Below are positions 46,209 to 53,879 of a DNA stretch of 64,000 bases, piece by piece. Every line of letters starts with the position of its first letter. Position 1 is the stretch's first letter. The notes under the pieces were generated by a model that was not told the DNA's origin, ran no database searches, and worked only from the letters and a program-made list of their open reading frames with translations. The position numbers and the translations under genes are program-made. Origin of the DNA: Fimbriimonas sp. (GTDB taxonomy: Bacteria > Armatimonadota > Fimbriimonadia > Fimbriimonadales > Fimbriimonadaceae); the NCBI GenBank assembly GCA_029866005.1, contig JARXAE010000002.1, positions 1 to 64,000 of the forward strand, written 5' to 3'.

Positions 46209-46252
46209 CCAAACCCAAGCTCGTCCACACGGTTGAACTCCGGCGCATCCCG

Positions 46253-46280
46253 CCGCCAACCGAAAACCGCCAACCGAAAA
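46253..46280 (+). repeat. Two abutting 14-bp repeats just before secA
   Basis: CCGCCAACCGAAAA occurs twice in direct tandem, ending 5 nt before the secA ATG, where a Shine-Dalgarno would be expected and is missing. Confidence 0.8.
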
Positions 46281-46285
46281 CCCAA

Positions 46286-49200
46286 ATGATTAAATTTCTC
46301 CGCCAACTCTTCGACACCTCCAAGAAGGATGTCGAGTTCGTCATGCCGATCGTCGAGCAAATTAACGCCCTCGAAAAAGAAATCGAAGCTCTCACCGAAG
46401 AGCAACTAAAAGATCGCTGCCACACCCTCCGCCACCGAGCCATGGGCGGTGAGAAACTTGACGCGCTCACTGTCGAAACTTTTGCCTGTGCTCGTGAAGT
46501 CAGCCGACGAACCCTCGGCATGCGCCACTTTGATGTTCAGCTCATTGGTGGACTCGTTCTTCACCAAGGCCGAATCGCCGAAATGAAGACCGGTGAAGGA
46601 AAAACCCTCGTCGCTGCCGCTCCCCTCGTCCTCAACGCCCTCACCGGAAAAGGCGCCCACCTCGTCACCGTCAACGACTACCTCGCCCGACGCGACGCGG
46701 TCTGGATGGGGCCAATCTATCACTTCTTCGGCCTCAGTGTCGGCATCATCCAGGGCCAAGGCGAAGACTCCGACGAACTCGGCGGTAGCTACAAGTACGA
46801 ACCCGGATGCGACGAGCTCGGCGACCCTCGCTACCTCAACCTGCGCCCATCCACTCGCCGAGAAGCCTACTCCTGCGACATCACCTACGGAACCAACCAC
46901 GAATTCGGATTTGACTATCTCCGCGACAACATGGCGTTCAGCGAAGAAGACCTCAGCATGTCCGAGCTTCACTTCGCCATCGTCGACGAAGTCGACTCCA
47001 TCCTTATCGACGAAGCCCGAACGCCACACATCATCAGCGGCCCGTCGATGGAGGACGTCAGCGTCTACGCCTCGATCAACGAGATCGTGATCCAGCTTGA
47101 ACCCGAGACCCACTGGACCGCCGATAAGAAGAACCACAGCGCCAGCCTTACCGAGGTCGGTATGGACCGCGTCGAAGAGCTGATGGGCATCGACAACATC
47201 GCCAGCGATCCCAAGATCTTCCACTACATCAACGCCAGCGTCAAAGCCCACGGCCTCTTCACGCGAGACATCGACTACGTCGTTCGAAACGGCGAAGTCG
47301 TCATCGTTGACGAGAACACCGGACGAATGATGTTCGGTCGCCGGTTCAGCGACGGCCTACACCAAGCCCTGGAAGCCAAAGAGCGAGTCAAGGTCCAGAA
47401 TGAAAGCCAGACGATCGCGACCATCACCTTCCAAAACCTCTTCCGACTCTACGAAAAGCTCGGCGGAATGACCGGTACGGCCAAGACCGAGGAGGACGAG
47501 TTCCGCAAGATCTACGGCCTCGACGTCGTCACCGTCCCCACCCACCGACCAAGCTCCCGACTCGACCAACCGGACGTCATCTACAAGTCACACGAAGCCA
47601 AGTTCCGGATGATCGCCTGGGAAATCCTGCGTCTCTACACCAAGCACCAACCCGCCCTCGTCGGAACCCGTTCGATCGAAATGTCCGAGCTCGTCTCCAC
47701 TCGACTCCAGCCCGACTTCCTCCAAAAGCTCATTGTCACCCGGCGACTGCAGACCATGGTCGAAGTCAGCAAGGAGATCAAAGGCGACAACGCCAAAGAC
47801 GCCCGCCGATTCTTCGAAACAACTCTCGAAGAGCTCAACATGAGCGAAGTCGCCATGCTCCTCGGCAAGATCAACATCCCAAGCGATCCCACCAACAAGG
47901 AGTGGACCGACTGGTGCCTCAAGGAGTGGGGTGTTGAAGCAACCAACCTCGAATTCCTCAACGAAGCCCTCCAACACGGCATCCCCCACAACGTCCTCAA
48001 CGCGAAGTTCCACGAGCAAGAAGCGCTCATCATCGCCGAAGCCGGTCGAAAGGGCGCCATCACCATCGCCACCAACATGGCTGGTCGTGGTGTCGACATC
48101 CTCCTCGGAGGACGTATCGAAGACGACCTCGTCCGAATGGCGCGAGACCAAGTCAAAACCGCCCAAGACGGCATCGACGAGTACGGCGACACCTACAAAT
48201 CCTACCGCCGAGGCGGCCACGAGCGCGCCGCGCCTCCGTTGCCACTCAGCGACCAAGAGCGAAGAACCCAAGCCGAAGAAGTCCGCGCCCTCGGTGGCCT
48301 CTTCATCCTTGGAACCGAGCGACACGAGTCGCGCCGAATCGATAACCAGCTTCGAGGCCGCGCCGGACGCCAAGGCGACCCCGGTGAGTCCAAGTACTTC
48401 GTCTCGCTCGAAGACCACCTCTGGAAGATCTTCAACCCGAACATGATGGACAACCCCATGCTCAAAGCATGGCCTCCGATGGAAGAAGTCACCGCTGGCT
48501 TCCTCAGCAAGATGATCGCCAAGACCCAAGAGCGAATCGAGAACCACTACTTCGAAGCCCGAAAGAACGTTCTTGAGTACGACGACGTCCTTAACGCTCA
48601 GCGCGAGCACATCTACGGCCTCCGCCGCGAAATCCTGCTCGGAAAGGACATCCGAACCGAGCTCCGCACCTATCTCGATGAAGTCATTGCCGAAATGTGC
48701 GACAACGCATGGATGATCGACGAGACCGACGGCCGAGTCTTCGACCACTCCGTCCTCTTCGAAGACGTCAACGAGATCTTCCCGCTGGTTGACTACGCAA
48801 CCATCGGCGACCTCGAAAAGTTCGAACCGGGTCAGCCCGTCATCGAAGAAGTCCAACGCATCGCCCAAGCCGCCTACGAAGCCAAGATCGCCGAAGCCGG
48901 CGAGGCAATGATCGAAGCCGAGAAGTACGTCATGCTCCGCAGCGTGAACGACCTCTGGATGGAGCACCTCCAGATGATCGAGTACATCCGCGAAGGCATC
49001 GGCCTCCGTGGCTACGGCCAAGTCGACCCGCTCGTAGCCTACAAGCGCGAGACCTACGACACCTTCCAGGGAACCCTAAAGCGCATCCGAGAGCAAGCCT
49101 CCAAGATGATCTTCCACATCCGCATCCAACCCGAAGTCACCTCCGAGATGATGATGGGCCTCGAAGGCGAAGCCGCCGAGATGCTGATGCAGGAGCTCCC

Positions 49201-49339
49201 CGCCACCGGCGCAACTGCCGAGCCAGGCACCCTGCCCTGGCCAGAAGGCATCGACCCCAAAAAGGTCGGCCGAAACGACACCTGCCCATGCGGCAGTGGC
49301 CTCAAGTTCAAAGCCTGCCACTACTCGGTCGTCAAGTAA
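46286..49339 (+). CDS. secA: Protein translocase ATPase SecA
   Basis: Motor of the Sec preprotein translocase, 1017 residues from the ATG at 46286 (the ORF-track start is 48 codons too far upstream). Walker A is MKTGEGKT (residues 100-107), with the DEVDSILIDEART DEAD box (about 225), the NMAGRGVDILLGG motif and the Arg-rich LRGRAGRQGDPGESKYF motif. A C-terminal SEC-C zinc motif (CPCGSGLKFKACH) is present. Compared with the E. coli enzyme there are additions after LSVGIIQGQ (about 18 residues) and in the second nucleotide-binding region, seen also in some other phyla. No Shine-Dalgarno precedes the ATG. Confidence 0.98.
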   Translation: MIKFLRQLFDTSKKDVEFVMPIVEQINALEKEIEALTEEQLKDRCHTLRHRAMGGEKLDALTVETFACAREVSRRTLGMRHFDVQLIGGLVLHQGRIAEMKTGEGKTLVAAAPLVLNALTGKGAHLVTVNDYLARRDAVWMGPIYHFFGLSVGIIQGQGEDSDELGGSYKYEPGCDELGDPRYLNLRPSTRREAYSCDITYGTNHEFGFDYLRDNMAFSEEDLSMSELHFAIVDEVDSILIDEARTPHIISGPSMEDVSVYASINEIVIQLEPETHWTADKKNHSASLTEVGMDRVEELMGIDNIASDPKIFHYINASVKAHGLFTRDIDYVVRNGEVVIVDENTGRMMFGRRFSDGLHQALEAKERVKVQNESQTIATITFQNLFRLYEKLGGMTGTAKTEEDEFRKIYGLDVVTVPTHRPSSRLDQPDVIYKSHEAKFRMIAWEILRLYTKHQPALVGTRSIEMSELVSTRLQPDFLQKLIVTRRLQTMVEVSKEIKGDNAKDARRFFETTLEELNMSEVAMLLGKINIPSDPTNKEWTDWCLKEWGVEATNLEFLNEALQHGIPHNVLNAKFHEQEALIIAEAGRKGAITIATNMAGRGVDILLGGRIEDDLVRMARDQVKTAQDGIDEYGDTYKSYRRGGHERAAPPLPLSDQERRTQAEEVRALGGLFILGTERHESRRIDNQLRGRAGRQGDPGESKYFVSLEDHLWKIFNPNMMDNPMLKAWPPMEEVTAGFLSKMIAKTQERIENHYFEARKNVLEYDDVLNAQREHIYGLRREILLGKDIRTELRTYLDEVIAEMCDNAWMIDETDGRVFDHSVLFEDVNEIFPLVDYATIGDLEKFEPGQPVIEEVQRIAQAAYEAKIAEAGEAMIEAEKYVMLRSVNDLWMEHLQMIEYIREGIGLRGYGQVDPLVAYKRETYDTFQGTLKRIREQASKMIFHIRIQPEVTSEMMMGLEGEAAEMLMQELPATGATAEPGTLPWPEGIDPKKVGRNDTCPCGSGLKFKACHYSVVK

Positions 49340-49347
49340 TCCGAAAA

Positions 49348-49387
49348 CCCCCTCTCCATTCATGGAGAGGGGGTTGGGGGTGAGGAC
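49348..49387 (+). repeat. Palindromic repeat element, copy 1 (after secA)
   Basis: CCCCCTCTCCAT-TC-ATGGAGAGGGGG: 12-bp perfect arms, followed by TTGGGGGTGAGGACG. It sits 8 nt after the secA stop and may also terminate transcription. Confidence 0.85.
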
Positions 49388-49420
49388 GCCTACTCACCAA
49401 CTTGGAGTCCAGAAAAAGCC

Positions 49421-49765
49421 ATGATTGACCAATCAAAAGCCCTGGACTTGCTACCCGGATTTCTAGTCATGGCTCTGGTTTGGTGGTTTCTCAACAACCA
49501 AACAGTCACGTACGGAGTCAGGCTGCTGAACTGGCAGATCACCGATAGTCTTCAGCGTAGTGCCGGAATGGACGGTAATCGAAGGCTAAAGCCAACTGAA
49601 GAAACCGCCGCAATCCAAAGTAGGGTTGCACGCGCGCTCGGGCTCGGCGCGCTCGGCTCCATCTTTTGGTGGGAAGTCGGCCAAGACAGTTGGAAAAGCA
49701 TTCTAGCCGGAGGATGGGCTCTCCTAAGCCTGCTCGTTGGGCTAAAGGTGCGTCGGAGCACGTAG
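49421..49765 (+). CDS. Small membrane protein, unknown
   Basis: Protein of 114 residues with a first hydrophobic segment (LLPGFLVMALVWWFLN), a charged middle and a second, Gly/Trp-rich hydrophobic stretch near the C terminus. No family recognised. It lies between palindromic copies 1 and 2. Coding status is plausible from its length and membrane pattern but not certain. Confidence 0.5.
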   Translation: MIDQSKALDLLPGFLVMALVWWFLNNQTVTYGVRLLNWQITDSLQRSAGMDGNRRLKPTEETAAIQSRVARALGLGALGSIFWWEVGQDSWKSILAGGWALLSLLVGLKVRRST

Positions 49766-49774
49766 CTTCGAAGT

Positions 49775-49796
49775 CCCCCTCTCCACTCATGGAGAG
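49775..49796 (+). repeat. Palindromic repeat element, copy 2 (partial)
   Basis: CCCCCTCTCC-ACTC-ATGGAGAG: same family but with the right arm shortened and no GGGG/TGAGGA tail. It lies 12 nt before copy 3. Confidence 0.75.
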
Positions 49797-49808
49797 CCCA
49801 TTCCGGCT

Positions 49809-49850
49809 CCCCCTCTCCATTCATGGAGAGGGGGCTGGGGGGTGAGGACG
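49809..49850 (+). repeat. Palindromic repeat element, copy 3; left terminus of DUF559 unit
   Basis: The same 12-bp-arm palindrome as copy 1, then CTGGGGGGTGAGGACG pointing towards the DUF559 gene. With the copy at 50290-50331 it forms inverted termini about 42 bp long. Confidence 0.85.
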
Positions 49851-49887
49851 GATGCGTACCAGACCGGAAACACGCCTGGAAAAATTC

Positions 49888-50286
49888 TCAATCGCCAAGA
49901 GCTGTCGCCCTCTCTGCACAAATCTTGAGCGCGACCCCCAAGTGATCCACCATCCGGCCCTCACCGTCAATCTCGAAAAACTCCCGATTCGGAATCCGGT
50001 AAACCAAAATCCCGAAACGAGCAAGGTAAGCATCCCGAACCGCATCGCGTTCGGGATCATGTTGCTCCCCATCAAACTCGATCGCAAACTTAGCCTCGGC
50101 GCAGTAGAAATCCAGCCGATAGGGCCTGACCGGATACTCACGTCGGAACTTAAATCCCGTCTTCCGATCCCGAAGAATCTCCCAAGCAATTTGCTCCGCC
50201 ACTGAAGCCTGCTTCCGTGCCTTTCTCGCCCGAAGCGTCTCTTTCCGCGTCGGAACCGGAATGCTCTCAGAATCCGCCAAGCTCAA
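49888..50286 (-). CDS. DUF559 (Vsr-like) endonuclease domain protein
   Basis: Protein of 132 residues. The core FKFRREYPVRPYRLDFYCAEAKFAIEFDGEQH gives the Asp, Glu-x-Asp-Gly and His residues of the DUF559/Vsr-like PD-(D/E)XK nuclease fold; this family has been linked to single-strand or mismatch endonucleases but has no general function. The ORF opens with TTG, and the GAGGA of the adjacent repeat lies 3 nt before it, so the repeat may supply the Shine-Dalgarno. It is bracketed by inverted palindromic copies at 49809 and 50290. Confidence 0.85.
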   Translation of the reverse strand: MSLADSESIPVPTRKETLRARKARKQASVAEQIAWEILRDRKTGFKFRREYPVRPYRLDFYCAEAKFAIEFDGEQHDPERDAVRDAYLARFGILVYRIPNREFFEIDGEGRMVDHLGVALKICAERATALGD

Positions 50287-50289
50287 TCT

Positions 50290-50331
50290 TCCTCATCCCC
50301 TAAATCCCCTTCTCCATGAATGGAGAAGGGG
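50290..50331 (-). repeat. Palindromic repeat element, copy 4; right terminus of DUF559 unit
   Basis: On the minus strand reads CCCCTTCTCCAT-TC-ATGGAGAAGGGG, then ATTTAGGGGATGAGGA facing the DUF559 gene. One stem pair has changed on both sides relative to copy 3 (C:G to T:A), so pairing is kept. Confidence 0.85.
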
Positions 50332-50470
50332 ACTTACGATTCATCCCAATTTAACAACTTCAATCTCTCGTGTCAAGTCATCCGAGCACGTTACGGTATC
50401 ACGCTGAGATCTCCCTAGAATCAGATCAACAGGTCAATGCCGGGAACTGACGAAACCACTCCAACCAGAG

Positions 50471-50566
50471 AGTAACATCCCTCCACAGATGCTCTCATTC
50501 ATCGCCGCGCTAGCCATGAACCCAACCGTCACCCAGCTCATCGAACAGTACAGAGTCGACCTAGGG
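50471..50566 (+). pseudogene. Partial duplicate of the DUF885 gene 5' end
   Basis: Matches 51381-51476 over 96 bp with 15 mismatches and no gaps. It includes the same upstream TAACAT sequence, the start codon and the first 26 codons (MLSFIAALAMNPTVTQL). After this the frame runs into unrelated sequence and stops at 50644. The rest of the copy is lost. Confidence 0.85.
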
Positions 50567-51346
50567 AGTGAACCGTCCTGCACCTTCGATCCAACCCGTG
50601 AGCATTTCCACGGTCTTCGATTCCCAAGTAGCCTTGTTAGATAACTGATAGGTTGCCACCTTCGCAACCACCAAGGGGTGCATGTCATAGTGGGTGGGAT
50701 CCGCACTCGCCTCCCGAGATTTCTTGGAATAAGGGCTTTTCCACGCAGACCCGAAACTTAACACGAGTTCTGCCGAAGGATCGACATCAATCGCGGAAAG
50801 ATCCCACCTAAGCCGACTCTGATCAAATCTCGCCACACAACCTCCCCCAGAACCTCCCTTGCCTTTGTACTTCAGAGGCAACTCCTCCATACGAACTGAT
50901 TTGCTGACAACAGCCCATCCCGGCTCCAGCTTCGGCACTTGCTCCTCAACCCAGTACACCTCTCCACTCATCGTCCCGCGTGGCGCATACTTCGGCGGAT
51001 TTGCGGAGCCCGGCTCTATGCCGACGAGAAGCTTGCCGACTAAGCGAATGAATCCTCGCTGCTCCGGGTCTTTTAGTTTTTTCGCTGCGGCTGGCCAGCG
51101 CTTTAAAGTTTCTTCACGCTCAAGCACATCTGCTACCAATGCCGTATTCGTTGCGCCCTTCCGTTTACTGAATGGATCGTCATCAACTCGAGTACGAGCA
51201 GTGCTGCCGTAAAACCCAGGCGAGAGCGGCGTCTGCGAAGGCATCGCCCACTCCTCGTTGACCAGCACCAGACCCTTCTGATCAACGCTGGGTGCGTCGC
51301 AGCCCACCAAAACTATCGTAATAACCAGAAAGACGAGTCCGCGCAC
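50561..51346 (-). CDS. Lipoprotein, unknown, C-terminus possibly truncated
   Basis: From the GTG at 51346 it has a lipoprotein signal (LVFLVITIVLVGC) and 261 residues. The middle is charged; the C-terminal part (RLRWDLSAIDVDPSAELVLSFG ... TWESKTVEMLTGWIEGAGRF) loosely recalls a DNRLRE-type beta domain. The stop TAG lies inside the duplicated DUF885 fragment, so the original C terminus was probably lost when that fragment arrived. The ORF-track start (51451) runs antisense into the DUF885 gene. Function unknown. Confidence 0.7.
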   Translation of the reverse strand: MRGLVFLVITIVLVGCDAPSVDQKGLVLVNEEWAMPSQTPLSPGFYGSTARTRVDDDPFSKRKGATNTALVADVLEREETLKRWPAAAKKLKDPEQRGFIRLVGKLLVGIEPGSANPPKYAPRGTMSGEVYWVEEQVPKLEPGWAVVSKSVRMEELPLKYKGKGGSGGGCVARFDQSRLRWDLSAIDVDPSAELVLSFGSAWKSPYSKKSREASADPTHYDMHPLVVAKVATYQLSNKATWESKTVEMLTGWIEGAGRFTP

Positions 51347-51352
51347 GCCCCC

Positions 51353-51358
51353 ATTATA
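51353..51358 (-). promoter_or_regulatory. -10 hexamer TATAAT for leaderless lipoprotein mRNA
   Basis: Consensus TATAAT, 6-nt spacer, GTG at 51346. This is the clearest of the leaderless arrangements in the window. Confidence 0.6.
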
Positions 51359-51398
51359 CAAAACCATCCGGTGCAAACCAAGTAACATCCACTCATAA

Positions 51399-53051
51399 AT
51401 GCTTCCCTTGATCGCCGCGCTAGCCATGAACCCAACCGTAACCCAGCTCATCGAACAGTACCAAGCCGACCTCGGCAGCCTCGAGCGATTCTACAAAGTC
51501 GAAATCTCCGACGAACGCACCAGCAGGTTCAAAAAGTTCTACGAAGAAGCCGAAGCCAAACTCGAACAACAAGACTTCGACAAACTCAACCAAGGCCAAC
51601 GCGTCGACTACCTCCTCTTCAAAAACCATCTCGACCGCAACCTCGCCAAGCTCGACGCCTTCCAAAAGCAGATCGACGAAACCAAGCCCTTCCTCCCCTT
51701 CGCAACCGACCTCATCAAGCTCGGCCAAGACCAGCGGCGCAGCAACCCCATCCAGCCCCAACTCGCCGCCGCAACCCTCGCGAAAATCGAAACCGATCTC
51801 CCCAAGCTCAAACAAAAACTCGAAGCCAACAAAACCAACGACAAGTTCGCCGCCTTCCGCAGCGCCCGCTTCAACGACCAACTCCTCCGAAACCTCGCCG
51901 AGTGGTACCGGTTCTACAACACCTACGACCCCCAGTTCGGCTGGTGGGTCACCGAGCCCTACAACCGCACCACCAAGGCCCTCCAAGAGTTCAGCACCTT
52001 CCTCAAAGAGCGAATCTGCGGCCTAAAACCTGGCGACAATAGCCCCATCGTCGGCGACCCAATCGGCCGCCAAGCCCTCCTCAACGAGCTCAAATACGAG
52101 ATGATCCCCTACTCCCCCGAGGAGCTCATCGAGATCGCTAACCGGCAGTACGCCTGGTGCGAAACCGAAATGAAAAAGGCCGCCAAAGAGATGGGCTACG
52201 ATGACTGGCACCAGGCCCTCGAAAAGGTCAAACAAGACTACGTCCAACCCGGCGACCAGCCCCAAATGATCCGCGACCTCGCCGAAGAGGCGATCAAATA
52301 CGTCGAAGACAACGACCTCGTCACCGTCCCCCAACTCGCCAAAGAGACCTGGCGAATGACCATGATGCCCCGCGAACAGCAAAAGGTCAGCCCCTTCTTC
52401 CTCGGCGGCGAACAGATCATGGTCAGCTTCCCCACCGCCGAAATGGAGCACCAAGAAAAACTCATGAGCCTGCGCGCCAACAACATCCACTTCGCCCGCG
52501 CAACCGTCCACCACGAGCTCATCCCGGGTCACCACCTCCAGCAGTTCTACGAAAACCGCTTCAACCCCCTGCGCCAGCTCTTCTACACCCCCTTCTGGGC
52601 CGAAGGCAACGCCCTCTACTACGAATTCCTCTTCTGGGAAATGGGCTTCCCAAAAACCCCGCAAAACAAAGTCGGAATGCTCTTCTGGCGCATGCACCGC
52701 TGCGCCCGAATCATCTTCTCCCTCAGCTTCCACCTAAAGAAGATGACCGTCGAAGAGTGCGTCACCATGCTGGTCGAAAAAGTCGGCCACGAACGCGCCT
52801 CTGCCGAAGGCGAAGTCCGCCGCTCATTCGGAGGCGGCTACTCGCCTCTGTACCAAATCAGCTACATGATCGGCGCCCTCCAACTCTGGTCCCTCCGGAA
52901 CGAATTGGTCGATAGCGGAAAGATGAAGCAGAAGGACTTCCACGACCAAGTCTTCCAACAAAACAGCATCCCCATCGAAATGACTCGGGCACTGCTGACG
53001 GATCAGGCGTTGACGAAGGACTTCAAGTCATCGTGGCGGTTCTCGAACTAA
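51399..53051 (+). CDS. DUF885 family metallopeptidase-like protein
   Basis: Protein of 550 residues with a short possible signal sequence (MLPLIAALA). It is helical and Glu/Lys-rich in the first 200 residues. HHELIPGHHLQ (about residue 370) is the zinc-binding motif of the DUF885 family, followed by PFWAEGNALYYEFLFWEMG, whose Glu is the likely third ligand, as in M3/M32-like peptidases. Substrate unknown. The start may instead be the ATG at 51426. Its 5' end has been copied at 50471. Confidence 0.88.
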   Translation: MLPLIAALAMNPTVTQLIEQYQADLGSLERFYKVEISDERTSRFKKFYEEAEAKLEQQDFDKLNQGQRVDYLLFKNHLDRNLAKLDAFQKQIDETKPFLPFATDLIKLGQDQRRSNPIQPQLAAATLAKIETDLPKLKQKLEANKTNDKFAAFRSARFNDQLLRNLAEWYRFYNTYDPQFGWWVTEPYNRTTKALQEFSTFLKERICGLKPGDNSPIVGDPIGRQALLNELKYEMIPYSPEELIEIANRQYAWCETEMKKAAKEMGYDDWHQALEKVKQDYVQPGDQPQMIRDLAEEAIKYVEDNDLVTVPQLAKETWRMTMMPREQQKVSPFFLGGEQIMVSFPTAEMEHQEKLMSLRANNIHFARATVHHELIPGHHLQQFYENRFNPLRQLFYTPFWAEGNALYYEFLFWEMGFPKTPQNKVGMLFWRMHRCARIIFSLSFHLKKMTVEECVTMLVEKVGHERASAEGEVRRSFGGGYSPLYQISYMIGALQLWSLRNELVDSGKMKQKDFHDQVFQQNSIPIEMTRALLTDQALTKDFKSSWRFSN

Positions 53052-53055
53052 GAGT

Positions 53056-53080
53056 CCCCTCTCCATCCATGGAGAGGAGG
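53056..53080 (+). repeat. Palindromic repeat element, copy 5
   Basis: CCTCTCCAT-CC-ATGGAGAGG with degraded outer arms, directly after the DUF885 stop. The GGGGTGAGGA tail is missing. Confidence 0.75.
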
Positions 53081-53147
53081 GTCCAAGTTGGGACACTGGT
53101 AAGCAGATTCTCGGAATCTCAAATAGGTTCCTGTTCGTGCTTACCAG

Positions 53148-53381
53148 TGCCACCCCTGCTACTTCTGCTTACGCAGCCCACAAGAGTGGCGCGCCGTCAA
53201 CGGTGTGCGAAGTTCCAAAGCTGTTCACGGACAAACTAGACTTCATCTCAAACACCTTCTCAACATCCGTCCGTTTGTCCGTGCCACCCTAAACTACTTC
53301 TGCTTACCCCGCCCACGTCAGTGGCCCGCCAGTGCCACCCCGGCTACTTCTGCTTGCCCTGCCCACGCCAGTGGCTCGCCG
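53148..53381 (+). repeat. Three degenerate copies of a 50-bp repeat
   Basis: Units start near 53148, 53281 and 53331, with the pattern GTGCCACCC-n-CTACTTCTGCTT-n-GCCCAC-n-AGTGGC-CGCC. The second and third are adjacent; the first is 80 bp away. GCCAC and GTGGC near the ends can pair, so each unit is a possible hairpin. No ORF of note runs through this stretch. Confidence 0.7.
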
Positions 53382-53409
53382 TTGTAAGTATTTTGCCTCA
53401 TGCGAGTCT

Positions 53410-53853
53410 TCAGATGATCGTCGATCGAGGTTCTGCATAAGCTGTATACGCTTCGTGCGCCTCGACTGCCGCGCGAAAATCCGACCAGGCTTTCAATAAG
53501 GCATCATCATTCTCACACTCCAGAAGGTCTTCATAAAGTGAAGGGCATTCTGAGAACAACTTAGAAGATAGAACTACTCGGCGGCAACCATCATAGTCGT
53601 CTATCCAAAAATGGAACATAGACGGAAAGCTGCCTACCGGAGTTCCAAAGCATACTGAAGGCATCAGCACGGGATGCAGTATGTCCCGTGCTTGATGAAT
53701 CAAGTAAAAGACTTTTCCATTCAAAACCATCATGCCGTAGACAAGATACCAACGCTGCTCAACGAGGCCAGAATCATACTCGCCTGACTCAGGGATCCTC
53801 CTTACCAAGGTTTCCTCTACCGATACTCGTCTTCGTTGACATAAGACCTTCAC
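53410..53853 (-). CDS. Probable immunity protein for the RHS toxin
   Basis: Protein of 147 residues starting at GTG, with a clear GGAAG Shine-Dalgarno 7 nt upstream and only 26 nt after the RHS stop. It is a soluble alpha/beta-type sequence rich in aromatic and acidic residues (FHFWIDDYDGCRR, ECPSLYEDLLECENDD) with no known family signature. The position, size and acidity are those of an immunity protein cognate to a polymorphic toxin. This is inference from location. Confidence 0.65.
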   Translation of the reverse strand: MKVLCQRRRVSVEETLVRRIPESGEYDSGLVEQRWYLVYGMMVLNGKVFYLIHQARDILHPVLMPSVCFGTPVGSFPSMFHFWIDDYDGCRRVVLSSKLFSECPSLYEDLLECENDDALLKAWSDFRAAVEAHEAYTAYAEPRSTII

Positions 53854-53879
53854 TTAATCACTTCCTTTACATCCAGGAG

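Noticed and set aside
46406-47251. Minus-strand ORF (281 aa)
   Set aside because: Antisense to the first third of secA; no domain pattern.
47588-49021. Long minus-strand ORF (477 aa)
   Set aside because: Antisense to secA, with Val/Asp/Phe-rich shadow composition.
49821-50205. ORFs reading through the palindromic repeat (ending HPPAPSP)
   Set aside because: Shadows of the DUF559 gene extended into the repeat; the peptide is a repeat translation.
53148-53381. CRISPR array
   Set aside because: Only three degenerate units, two directly adjacent with no spacer, and no cas gene.
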